From Polaromonas glacialis (GTDB lineage Bacteria; Pseudomonadota; Gammaproteobacteria; Burkholderiales; Burkholderiaceae_C), in contig NZ_KL448324.1 of assembly GCF_000709345.1 (NCBI RefSeq), forward strand, positions 296,860-360,859: DNA of 64,000 bases, read 5' to 3'. Below, in pieces: positions 35,113-42,928 of the stretch; positions within the stretch are counted from its first letter, which is position 1; every line of letters begins with the position of its first letter. Both the position numbers and the translations under genes were made by a program. Below the pieces are notes generated by a model. It was not told the DNA's origin. It did no database searches and worked only from the letters and a program-made list of their open reading frames with translations.

Positions 35113-35256
35113 GACGGGGCAACCCAAAATTGGGTATCACAGCGGCTACCACTGTGGCATCAGAAGCGATAGCCATGCCTTTGTCAAAAAATCCGAAATT
35201 AATAAAAGAGGATTAGCTATGGCCAACAATTGTGTTGACACTTATGTTGACTTTTT

Positions 35257-36757
35257 GTGACTGTTCAGCCCTCCTGAATTGCAGCCCAAGGGGTTTATGT
35301 CAAACTTGAAGCCGTGCAAGAACCAGACGCTACTGCCGACCTGACGCTCCAGGCCATGAACGAGAAAGCCCAAGCGCTGCAAGGGCAAGTGCAGGCGCTC
35401 ACGAGCGAAGTCGAAAGACTGCGTTTGCGCATCAAGGAGCTCGAAGGCCAGGCATCGAAGAACAGCAAGAACTCGAGCAAGCCGCCATCTTCGGACGGCT
35501 TGAAAAAGACGACCTCGCTGCGCGTGGCCTCGGGCAGGAAGCCGGGCGGTCAGGCCGGGCACGCGGGCAAGACGTTGGAGCAAACAGACAGGCCAGACAT
35601 CGTCATCCGGCATGCGCTGCCCGAGCGCTGCGATGCCTGCCAGGCGACGCTGTCCAATAGTGATGCGCAAGTTCACCGGCGCGGCCAGGTGTTTGACATC
35701 CCGGCCGTGCGTTTTGAGGTGGTGGAGTTCCAGACGCTGCAACTGCGCTGCCCGTGCGGCAAGCTCCACGAGAACGAGTTTGCGCCCGAAGTGTGTGAAG
35801 TCGCGCAATACGGCCCGAACGTGCGGGCGCTGGCGGTGCACCTGACGCAGGGCCAGTTGCTGCCTTTCGCGCGGGCGGGCGAACTCATCAAGGACCTGTA
35901 TGGACTGGACATCTCGCCGGCCACGCTGGTGCAGTGGGTGCACGAGGCCGCGCAGGCGCTGGTGCCCACGGTGCAGGCCATCGTGCAAAGCGTGCAGGCC
36001 GCAGCGGTGGTGCATGTCGATGAATCGGGCCTGCGCGTAGCGTCTTGCCTGCAGTGGCTGCATACGGCCGCCACGGCCACCCACACTTGGTACGGCGTGC
36101 ATCCCAAGCGGGGCATGCAAGCAATAGCCGACCATGGGGTGCTGCCCAACTACGCGGGCACGCTGGTGCACGACTGCTGGGCGCCCTACTGGAGCCTGGA
36201 GTGCGCGCACTCGCTGTGCGGCGCACACTTACTGCGCGAGCTGATTTATCAAAAAGAGACCACTGCGCAAGCGTGGCCCCAGGGCCTTATCGAGTTGTTG
36301 CTGGCCGCTGACCAAGCCTGCAAGGCGGCGCGTCAGACCGATACGGCACTACAGGCTGTGCAGGTCGAGGTCTTTGCCAGCCAATACCGCGCCTTGGTGC
36401 AGGAAGGCCAGGCGCAAAACCTGCCAGCGGCCAAGGCGCTAGGACAACGTGGCCGGGCCAAGCAGTCAGGTGCCTTCAACCTGCTGCGCCGGCTGTTGGA
36501 GCGAGAGCAGGAGGTACTGCGCTTCATGCGCGATTTGGGTGTGCCCTTTACCAACAACCTGGCCGAGCGCGCCATTCGCATGCCAAAGGTCAAGCAGAGA
36601 ATTTCAGGCTGCTTTCGTACCTTGCCGGGCGCGCAGAATTTCTGCACCATCCGCTCCTATCTGGACACCGCGCGCAAGCAAGGCTTTGGCATGCTTCACG
36701 CCATGCGCGCCGTCTTCTCGGGACAGGCCCTGGCGCTCGCGTAGGCTGAACAGTCAC
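35257..36757 (+). mobile_element. IS66-family insertion sequence with 8-bp target duplication
   Basis: The ends are perfect 14-base inverted repeats, GTGACTGTTCAGCC at 35257-35270 and its complement at 36744-36757. The element is flanked by the direct repeat GACTTTTT at 35249-35256 and 36758-36765, the 8-base duplication expected for IS66. The 1,501-base element carries only the large transposase and lacks the small tnpA/tnpB genes, like the single-gene IS66 subgroup. Intact ends and an exact target duplication suggest a recent insertion. Confidence 0.92.
35314..36744 (+). CDS. tnpC: IS66-family transposase
   Basis: 476-residue transposase from GTG 35314. An N-terminal coiled-coil (LQGQVQALTSEVERLRLRI) is followed by the SKNSSKPPSSDG linker, a cysteine zinc-binding section (CDACQ and CPCG), and the DDE core with VHVDESG, HDCWAPYW and NNLAERAIRMPK. 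Length and domain order are normal for IS66, so the enzyme looks intact. Its stop lies at the edge of the right inverted repeat. Confidence 0.93.
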   Translation: MQEPDATADLTLQAMNEKAQALQGQVQALTSEVERLRLRIKELEGQASKNSKNSSKPPSSDGLKKTTSLRVASGRKPGGQAGHAGKTLEQTDRPDIVIRHALPERCDACQATLSNSDAQVHRRGQVFDIPAVRFEVVEFQTLQLRCPCGKLHENEFAPEVCEVAQYGPNVRALAVHLTQGQLLPFARAGELIKDLYGLDISPATLVQWVHEAAQALVPTVQAIVQSVQAAAVVHVDESGLRVASCLQWLHTAATATHTWYGVHPKRGMQAIADHGVLPNYAGTLVHDCWAPYWSLECAHSLCGAHLLRELIYQKETTAQAWPQGLIELLLAADQACKAARQTDTALQAVQVEVFASQYRALVQEGQAQNLPAAKALGQRGRAKQSGAFNLLRRLLEREQEVLRFMRDLGVPFTNNLAERAIRMPKVKQRISGCFRTLPGAQNFCTIRSYLDTARKQGFGMLHAMRAVFSGQALALA

Positions 36758-36906
36758 GACTTTTTTATATACTCCAGAAATGTTGTCGAAAGCTACAAAT
36801 CTGGTCAGTCAACGCTTTCACAACAGCAGACTGGGCCGGGACTTACTGATCGTTTTGACAGACGTTCCGGAATGCAACACCTACCAAAGAGACCTTCCTC
36901 ATAACT

Positions 36907-37118
36907 GTGTCAGCCGCCGTTGTCGACTTGGTCGGCGGCGTTGGCGGTCTGTCAAACTGGCAGTCGGGTTATTGACTGAATGCACGTTCACCGTGCTGGC
37001 AGGCGTCGCCTCATTCTTTTGTCTGACCGACCATCCCAAGGATGCGAAATGGCTGACGGCACGGGAGAAGCGACTCGTCGCACACGCACTGCCACAAGAC
37101 CACAAGGCATCCATCTGA
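36907..37118 (+). pseudogene. Remnant of an MFS (ACS-family) transporter gene
   Basis: Translation yields GGVGGLSNWQ in one frame and VLAGVASFFCLTDHPKDAKWLTAREKRLV split over the next, matching the middle of an ACS-family MFS carrier. The intact carrier at 42.9 kb reads NGWAGWQ, then IAGIATYFYLTDKPEQAHWL, at the equivalent place. A frame change and missing ends make it a pseudogene. It lies between the IS66 element and the isomerase-like gene. Confidence 0.7.
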
Positions 37119-37128
37119 AAGCAAACTC

Positions 37129-37848
37129 ATGACCAATCGAAAACTTATTGGCGTGCTAACGCCTTCTTCCAACACGGCGCTGGAGCCCCTCACAAGCGCC
37201 ATGGTCAATAGCTTGCCAGGCGTCTCGGCACACTTCTCACGCTTCACCGTGACTGAAATTTCGATGCGTGACCAGTCGCTCGGTCAATTTGATGACAGCA
37301 AGATCCTGGAAGCGGCCCGTTTGTTGGCCGATGCCCATGTCGATGTCATCTGCTGGAGCGGAACCTCGGCCAGTTGGCTCGGATTCGAGAAAGACGAGGC
37401 GCTGTGTGCACGCATCACGGAAGTGACCGGCATCCCGGCGACCACCTCGGTGCTTGCGCTCAACGAATTGCTGGCGGCGCAGGGCGCAAGCACAATGGGC
37501 TTGGTCTCGCCCTATGTCGCGGAGGTGCAGCAGAGAATTGTTGCTAACTACGCCAGATTGGGCATTGACTGCATCGCCGAGCAGCACCTTGATCTCACCG
37601 TCAATTTCGCCTTCAGCGAAGTACCACCCGACACGCTGCGGCGCATGCTGCGTGAAGTTGCTAAACAAGGTCCTGATGCCATCACCATCATGTGCACCAA
37701 CCTGCACGGCGCCCAATTGGTGGACCTGATGGAACAGGAACTGGGTATTCCCATCTATGACTCAGTTGCCACGGTGGTCTGGAAGGCGCTCAAGAGCGTT
37801 GGCGTTGAATCACACGCACTCAAGGGCTGGGGCCGTCTGTTTATATAA
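37129..37848 (+). CDS. Maleate isomerase / arylmalonate-decarboxylase-like protein
   Basis: 239-residue member of the Asp/Glu racemase superfamily closest to maleate cis-trans isomerases (start IGVLTPSSNTALEP). Cysteines are kept at both active-site positions, in CWSGTSASW and IMCTNLHGA, and a YDSVATVVWKAL C-terminal block follows. Related enzymes work on nicotinate or pyrimidine breakdown products and hydantoins. It is separated from the hydantoinase operon by the IS66 element and MFS debris, so its former operon may have been broken. Confidence 0.82.
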   Translation: MTNRKLIGVLTPSSNTALEPLTSAMVNSLPGVSAHFSRFTVTEISMRDQSLGQFDDSKILEAARLLADAHVDVICWSGTSASWLGFEKDEALCARITEVTGIPATTSVLALNELLAAQGASTMGLVSPYVAEVQQRIVANYARLGIDCIAEQHLDLTVNFAFSEVPPDTLRRMLREVAKQGPDAITIMCTNLHGAQLVDLMEQELGIPIYDSVATVVWKALKSVGVESHALKGWGRLFI

Positions 37849-37871
37849 GCGGCTTCGGATCTGAACGCGTT

Positions 37872-38060
37872 TTAGTCGGATGCGACGCCGCAAAGTGTGC
37901 GCTGAATCTCGGTAGGCAGCTTGCTATTTGTATATGTCAACAGCATCTTGGCGCGCTCGACCTCGCGCTTTGCCGCCATCCGCGAACTGGCCAATTCTTT
38001 CAACATCACATGATCTTCATCGTCCAGCACCAGTGCTTCCCTTGTGGTGGGCGTTGCCAT
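37872..38060 (-). pseudogene. N-terminal fragment of an IS630-family transposase
   Basis: The peptide MATPTTREALVLDDEDHVML and the following AKREVERAKMLLTYTNSKLP match the helix-turn-helix start of IS630 transposases. It then diverges and stops (TLCGVASD) where the DNA-binding domain should continue. It lies downstream of a C-terminal IS630 fragment on the same strand, so it comes either from a second copy or from a rearranged one. Confidence 0.6.
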
Positions 38061-38100
38061 CCCGAGGGCCGGCCGAGATTTCGAAGGAACCCGGCGGTTT

Positions 38101-38304
38101 TCACTCAAATCGGTTGATTGAATGAAACGAAATACTAAGTACAACTTCATAACCTCTGTGGGATGTGAATAGCGCCGATGATGGACCGCATCCCATCGGG
38201 TCTGCGGCTATAGCGGTCGAAAACTCTCTTGTGACTTCCAGCCGCGCCTCGATGCAGCTGAACAGTTCGCAGTGGGTGACTTCGCGTTTGAAGTGCCTCC
38301 AGAC
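38101..38304 (-). pseudogene. 3' part of an IS630-family transposase split by IS21
   Basis: Minus-strand translation from the IS21 edge reads VWRHFKREVTHCELF and continues as a degraded tail. This directly follows the PWLNPIEMVW peptide on the other side of the IS21 element (40796-40976). Joining the two restores the PIEMVWRHFKREVTHCELF stretch typical of IS630 C-termini. Confidence 0.8.
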
Positions 38305-38429
38305 TGGTTGACGACAATTACCTTGGCCGGTTGACGACAACTATGTTGGCCGGGTAGAGGCCTTCGCCGGGCGGGTCCGGGAGGCGGGGCTACCGTTAGA
38401 CCTTTCGACATTTATCGAAAGTAAGCGGC

Positions 38430-39923
38430 ATGCCCGGCAAGACCATCACGGACCACCAAGTGCAAAAGTACAAGCAACACCGCAACAAGCTCACCCAAGT
38501 CGCGGCCGCCGCCAGAGCCGGCATCAGCGAACGCAGCGCCCGGCGCATCGAAGGCGCGCCAAGCCTGCCTTCCCAGCGCCCCGCCCGCGACTGGCGCACC
38601 CGGCAAGACCCGCTGCAAGCGGTGTGGGACAGCGAGGTCGTGCCGCTGCTGCAAGCCGATGCCCAGCTCAACGCCGTCACGCTGCTCGAAGAACTTCAGC
38701 GCCGCTACCCGGGCCAGTGGGACACCAGCGTGCTGCGCACCCTGCAGCGGCGCGTGCGCCAGTGGCGCGCGCAGTTTGGCGCCGAGCGTGAGGTTTACTT
38801 TGCCCAGGAGCACCCGCCAGGGCGCCAGGGCCTGTCGGACTTCACGGTGGCCGATGGCCTGAACGTGGAGATTGAGGGCTGTGCGTTTCCTCACCGGCTG
38901 TACCAGTTTGCGCTGGCCTATTCAGGGTGGCGCCATGCGACGGTCATCGATTCGGGGGAGAGTTTTATCGCCTTGTCCACCGGGCTGCAGGCCGCACTGT
39001 GGGCGCTGGGCGGCGTGCCCGAAGAGCACCGCACCGACAGCTTGTCGGCAGCGTTCAACAACCTGGCCGAGCAGGAGTCGCTGACCGGGCGCTACGACGA
39101 GCTGTGCCGCCACTACGGGCTGCGCGCGACGCGGTGCAACCCTGGCCAGTCCAATGAGAACGGCTCCATCGAATCGCGCCACGACTCTTTGAAGACCGCG
39201 CTGGACCAGGCGCTGCGACTGCGCGGCAGCCGCAGCTTTGACAACCGCAGCGCCTACGAGGCGTTTGTCGCCGCCATCGTGCAGCGCTTGAACACCCGCT
39301 GTGCCAAGCTGCTGGCCATCGAGCGCCCCATGCTCAGGCCCCTGCCGGTGCGCCGCACGGCCGAGTTTGAGGAGATGCCCGCCAGGGTCAGCAAATACGG
39401 CATCTTCACCCTCAAGGGTGCGCAATACAGCGCGCCGAGCCAGCTCATCGGCCACCGCTTGACGGTGCGCCAGTATGCCCAGCACATCGAGTGCTGGCTG
39501 GGTGGGCAATGCGTGCTCAGTCGTCCAAGGGCCACGCCCCAGGACGGACAGCGCCACGGCAGGAGTATCGACTACCGCCATCTGGTGGGCGCCTTGAAAC
39601 GCAAACCCGGCGCATTCGCCCGCTGGGTGCTGCGCGACGCAGCATTCCCGCGCGCGGTGTACCGCCAGACGTGGGAGCGCCTGGCAGCCCAGAGGCCCGA
39701 ACGCGAAGCGTGCAAGACGATGGTGGGCCTCTTGGTGCTGGCCGCTGACGGCCATGAAGCACAACTGGCCCAGGAACTCGAGCAGTTGATTGAGCTGAAC
39801 CAGTTGCCCGACCTGAACGCCTTGACCGCGTTGCTGGCGCCGCCCAGAAGCGAAGTGCCTGACGTGGCAGTGACGCTGCCCACGCTGGCGTCCTATGACG
39901 CGCTGCTGGAGGTGTCAGCATGA
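38430..39923 (+). CDS. istA: IS21-family transposase
   Basis: 497-residue IstA with an N-terminal HTH (LTQVAAAARAGISERSARRI), the RVE integrase core starting LSDFTVADGLNVEI, and the NENGSIESRHDSLK catalytic block followed by a basic C-terminus. IstA is the DDE transposase that cuts and joins the element ends. It overlaps istB by four bases (ATGA), as is usual in this family. Confidence 0.95.
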   Translation: MPGKTITDHQVQKYKQHRNKLTQVAAAARAGISERSARRIEGAPSLPSQRPARDWRTRQDPLQAVWDSEVVPLLQADAQLNAVTLLEELQRRYPGQWDTSVLRTLQRRVRQWRAQFGAEREVYFAQEHPPGRQGLSDFTVADGLNVEIEGCAFPHRLYQFALAYSGWRHATVIDSGESFIALSTGLQAALWALGGVPEEHRTDSLSAAFNNLAEQESLTGRYDELCRHYGLRATRCNPGQSNENGSIESRHDSLKTALDQALRLRGSRSFDNRSAYEAFVAAIVQRLNTRCAKLLAIERPMLRPLPVRRTAEFEEMPARVSKYGIFTLKGAQYSAPSQLIGHRLTVRQYAQHIECWLGGQCVLSRPRATPQDGQRHGRSIDYRHLVGALKRKPGAFARWVLRDAAFPRAVYRQTWERLAAQRPEREACKTMVGLLVLAADGHEAQLAQELEQLIELNQLPDLNALTALLAPPRSEVPDVAVTLPTLASYDALLEVSA

Positions 39924-40720
39924 GCGCGGCGTCAATTACGACAACTACCTCGGCGCGCCTGGGCATGATGCTGACGGATTTGCGCCTGCCCACCATCAAG
40001 CGCCTGGCCGGTGACCTGTGCGCGCAGTCGGACGCCGAGGGCTGGCCGGCGCACCGGCTGCTCGAAGCGCTGCTGGAGCATGAAATCAATGAGCGCGAGG
40101 CCCGGCGCATTGACCGCCACCGCAATGAATCAAGCCTGAGCCCGGACAAGCGACTCTCCAGCTTTGACTTCTCGGCCGTGCCCAGTGTGTCAAAGGCTCA
40201 GGTGATGGCGCTCGCCGAGGGCACCGAGTGGCTCGACCGGGGCGCCAACGTGCTGCTGTTTGGCCCGCCGGGCACCGGCAAAAGCCATTTGGTTTGTGCG
40301 CTGGGGCACGCGTTGATTGACGCCGGGCGGCGGGTGCTGTTCACCCGCTGCTCGGACTTGGTGCAGCGCCTGCAGGCGGCGCGGCGTGATTTGCGCCTGC
40401 CGCAGGAGCTGGCCAAACTGGACCGCTTTGACTTGCTGATTCTGGACGATTTGAGTTATGTGCGGCGCGACCAGGCTGAAACCTCGGTCCTGTTCGAGCT
40501 GATATGCGAGCGCTATGAACGCAAGAGCCTGGCCATCACCGCCAACGCGCCATTTTCCCAATGGGGCGAGGTATTTGTCGAGCCCGCCATGACGCTGGCC
40601 GCAGTTGACCGCCTGGTGCATCACGCCACCATTTTGGAAATGAATGTGGAGAGCTACCGCCGCCGCGCCGCGCAGGCGGGGCATGCCCCGCCTGCGCGAA
40701 AGGCTCGCTCAACAACGTAA
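39920..40720 (+). CDS. istB: IS21-family helper ATPase
   Basis: 266-residue AAA+ protein related to DnaC. Walker A is FGPPGTGKSH, Walker B LLILDDLSY, with the sensor region SLAITANAPFSQW. IstB helps IstA choose target DNA. The length is normal and the frame intact. It follows istA with translational coupling and ends 75 bases before the right end of the element. Confidence 0.95.
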   Translation: MSAASITTTTSARLGMMLTDLRLPTIKRLAGDLCAQSDAEGWPAHRLLEALLEHEINEREARRIDRHRNESSLSPDKRLSSFDFSAVPSVSKAQVMALAEGTEWLDRGANVLLFGPPGTGKSHLVCALGHALIDAGRRVLFTRCSDLVQRLQAARRDLRLPQELAKLDRFDLLILDDLSYVRRDQAETSVLFELICERYERKSLAITANAPFSQWGEVFVEPAMTLAAVDRLVHHATILEMNVESYRRRAAQAGHAPPARKARSTT

Positions 40721-40795
40721 CCAGTTCAATTCATTCCCCGCTTCCACCGGCCACGATAGTTGTCGCCGAGCGGTCAAGATAGTTGACATCGACCA

Positions 40796-40976
40796 TCCAG
40801 ACCATTTCAATCGGATTGAGCCAAGGGCTGTAGGTCGGCAGGCTCAACAAAATCAGGCGTCTGGCGGGCGCAGCCCAATGCGCGGCTTGACCGTCTGTGC
40901 AACTGGCTGCACCTTCAGGCTCGGAAAACGTGTGTACCTTAACCACAAGCAGATGCCTGATGCGCTGCCAAATTCC
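40796..40976 (-). pseudogene. DDE-end fragment of the IS630-family transposase split by IS21
   Basis: The minus strand encodes ARRLILLSLPTYSPWLNPIE, the last catalytic block of IS630 transposases with its terminal glutamate. The upstream part (IRHLLVVKVHTFSEPEGA) is degraded and the N-terminal half is absent. The IS21 element begins right after the VW codons. Confidence 0.78.
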
Positions 40977-41023
40977 CATGGCATTTATGCGGTGTAGCTG
41001 CCCAAACATCGAAAATAGATAAT

Positions 41024-41033
41024 TTGTATACAA
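41024..41033. promoter_or_regulatory. Operator-like palindrome TTGTATACAA
   Basis: Perfect 10-base palindrome with core TGTATACA in the AT-rich DNA 168 bases before the guanine-deaminase-like gene. The same core occurs in the GntR/HIUase promoter (56744-56759) and before puuD (57302-57309). The remaining sequence up to the gene shows nothing else I can name. Confidence 0.4.
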
Positions 41034-41200
41034 TTGTTTGCTCATTTGCATACTTTTTGTAGAAATGCCTTGAAGGTGGGTTGCCTTGACGCAAGAAAGG
41101 CTCGCAAGATATTGCCTCATGCCTACGGCGCCGCCTTGTTCCTTGTTTGAGTCCATAGCGTGCGTTCCTGGCGGGCGCGGCTTTAACCGAAAGTGTTTTC

Positions 41201-41722
41201 ATGCAATCCAGTCCCGACCACCCCGGCAACGCCAACCTTGCGATTCAGCTTGCTCCCGATGAACTTAGAGCGATGCGCCTGGCGATATCCGCCTCCCGCG
41301 AGGCGCTCGACGCTGGCAATCAGCCGTATGGCGCGACCCTGGTTTCAGCCGATGGCGAGATCCTGCAGGTGGCTGGCAATGCCCAGGTGACGAGCGGCGA
41401 CGGCACGGCGCATGCCGAGATCGTGGCGGTGCGCCAAGCCACCGCCCGCCTGGGCGCACAATCCGTTCGCGGTAGTACCGTGTACGCCAGCGGCGAGCCT
41501 TGCGCCATGTGCAGTGGCGCGCTCTTCTGGGCCGGCGTGACTCGGGTGGTCTATGGCGCCACCAACCCGCAAATGACCGCCCTGTTCGGTGGCGAGTCGC
41601 TGCCGATCCGCTGCGCAGATGTGGTGGCGGGCGCGTCGCCTTCCATGCGGGTGGATGGGCCCGTGCTGGGCGAAGAAGCCATGGCGGTGTTGCACGAGGC
41701 GGTAGCGCGCCGGAGCCACTGA
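41201..41722 (+). CDS. Nucleoside/guanine deaminase-like protein (CDA fold)
   Basis: 173-residue zinc deaminase of the cytidine-deaminase fold. HAE (His71, Glu73) and PCAMC (Cys101, Cys104) supply the zinc ligands and proton shuttle. The size and PYGATLVSADG start resemble GuaD-type guanine deaminases and tRNA adenosine deaminase relatives. Next to urate genes, conversion of guanine to xanthine is the likely role. It converges on the LysR gene 22 bases downstream. Confidence 0.82.
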   Translation: MQSSPDHPGNANLAIQLAPDELRAMRLAISASREALDAGNQPYGATLVSADGEILQVAGNAQVTSGDGTAHAEIVAVRQATARLGAQSVRGSTVYASGEPCAMCSGALFWAGVTRVVYGATNPQMTALFGGESLPIRCADVVAGASPSMRVDGPVLGEEAMAVLHEAVARRSH

Positions 41723-41744
41723 ACGCCAAAATCCGAGAACGGGT

Positions 41745-42716
41745 TTATTCGTTGGGGGCGACTTCGGTCGCCAGCGACACAAGCTGGTCGGATAGGCTCT
41801 GCGTCACGCGGCCGGCCGCGTCCGATAACAGCTTGCGGAACCAGCGGTGGGCTGGTGCGTGGTGCGAGCGCTCATGCCAGAGCTGGTAAAAGCGCATGCG
41901 CGGAAAGTCAAAGGGCGCGCTTGAAATCGCCAGCGGCAAGGTGCGTGCGAAGTGCTCGGCAAAGTGGCGGCCGGTGGTGAACACCAGATCGGTATTGAGC
42001 AGCAGGTGGGGCGCAAGTTCGAAGTAGGGCACCACCACGCGGGCATCGCGAATCATGCGATGGTTGGCTAGGTAAGTGTCTACCACGCCCCGCTGGGACT
42101 GCGAATAGGGCAGCGGCACGACGTGGCGTGCTGCCAGGTATTGTTCGCGCGTCAGGCCGTGAGCACGAGGATCATTGCGGCTCATCAGGCAGACGACCTC
42201 GTCTTCCAGCAGCACAGACAGATGCAGGTGCGGCGGCGGCTGCGGCCAGTTGCCAATGACCACATCGAGCTCTCCCGTAGCCAGTGCATGTTCGTAATCG
42301 AACACGGCCCCCAGCGGTTGCACCACTAGACGGGCACGGGGCGCTTCCCGGCAAAAACGACCGACAGCGCCTGCAAGAAAAGAGGCCACCATGAAATCCG
42401 GCGATCCGAGGCGAAAGGTTTGCTGGCTGCAGGCCGGGTCGAACTGTTCGGCGCCGGTCAGCATTGCATCAATCTCGCCGAGCGCCCGTCGCGCCTGGTC
42501 GCGGAGCACCAGCGCACGGTCGGTGGGCGCCATTCCCCTTTTTTCCCGCACTAACAGCGGGTCGCCAAATATTTCGCGCAAGCGTTTTAGCGCGCTGCTG
42601 ATGGCTGGCTGCGACTGGTTCAGCCGGATGGCAGTGCGCGAGACATTTCGCTCACTGACCAGTGTGACCAGCACGCGCAGCAGGTAACTGTCCACCGGAT
42701 CGGCAGGTCGGCTCAT
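41745..42716 (-). CDS. LysR-family transcriptional regulator
   Basis: 323-residue LTTR. The N-terminal winged HTH is clear (VTLVSERNVSRTAIRLNQSQ, then PAISSALKRLREIFGDPLLV), followed by a periplasmic-binding-like effector domain. It is transcribed away from the MFS-uraD genes and shares a 194-base promoter region with them that contains a T-N11-A palindrome. It is therefore probably the activator of the purine genes. Its first 54 codons are duplicated downstream (44981-45975). Confidence 0.93.
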   Translation of the reverse strand: MSRPADPVDSYLLRVLVTLVSERNVSRTAIRLNQSQPAISSALKRLREIFGDPLLVREKRGMAPTDRALVLRDQARRALGEIDAMLTGAEQFDPACSQQTFRLGSPDFMVASFLAGAVGRFCREAPRARLVVQPLGAVFDYEHALATGELDVVIGNWPQPPPHLHLSVLLEDEVVCLMSRNDPRAHGLTREQYLAARHVVPLPYSQSQRGVVDTYLANHRMIRDARVVVPYFELAPHLLLNTDLVFTTGRHFAEHFARTLPLAISSAPFDFPRMRFYQLWHERSHHAPAHRWFRKLLSDAAGRVTQSLSDQLVSLATEVAPNE

Positions 42717-42928
42717 GGATCAATCCCCTTGGTCATGGCCGTGATGGTATTCGATTCCGCTATGAAGTTCATAACAGCAGGCGTTCACAAAATTGAAGGC
42801 TTGTTCTTAGACTAGGCCTACCTTTCGCATTGTGCTTGTGCCCAGGCAACGACGCGGGAGATGCAGGTTTTTCAAGGCCTGTCAGTCAAAAACCATCAAT
42901 GGAGACAAACATGAGCACTGCAAGCATC
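42555..42928. repeat. 374-bp duplicated block, copy 1 (LysR start, promoter, MFS leader)
   Basis: By eye this stretch is identical to 44981-46187 once the IS5-family element and its 2-base target duplication are removed. It covers the first 54 codons of LysR, the shared promoter and the first six codons of the MFS gene (MSTASI). Similarity ends sharply at 42928/46187. Confidence 0.93.
42761..42773. promoter_or_regulatory. LysR-type box TATGAAGTTCATA
   Basis: A perfect 13-base inverted repeat with one central base, fitting the T-N11-A rule for LysR binding sites. It lies 45 bases from the LysR start and 138 before the MFS start, where an LTTR would normally bind. It is present again at 46020-46032. 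Confidence 0.65.

Larger units (their letters stand above)
38305..40795 (+). mobile_element. IS21-family insertion sequence (istA-istB)
   Basis: 2,491 bases beginning TGGTTGACGACAATTACC and ending in a complementary TGG end. The imperfect terminal repeats extend about 49 bases with an internal GACGACAAYTA-like repeat, as is usual for IS21. Flanking direct repeats TCCAGAC at 38298-38304 and 40796-40802 are the target duplication. The target is an IS630-family transposase gene, so this is a nested insertion. Both element genes look intact. Confidence 0.93.

Noticed and set aside
35219..35260. Short frame with good ribosome site just before IS66, possibly a gene cut by the element
   Set aside because: Joining across the insertion gives a frame without recognisable similarity, so a disrupted gene cannot be supported.
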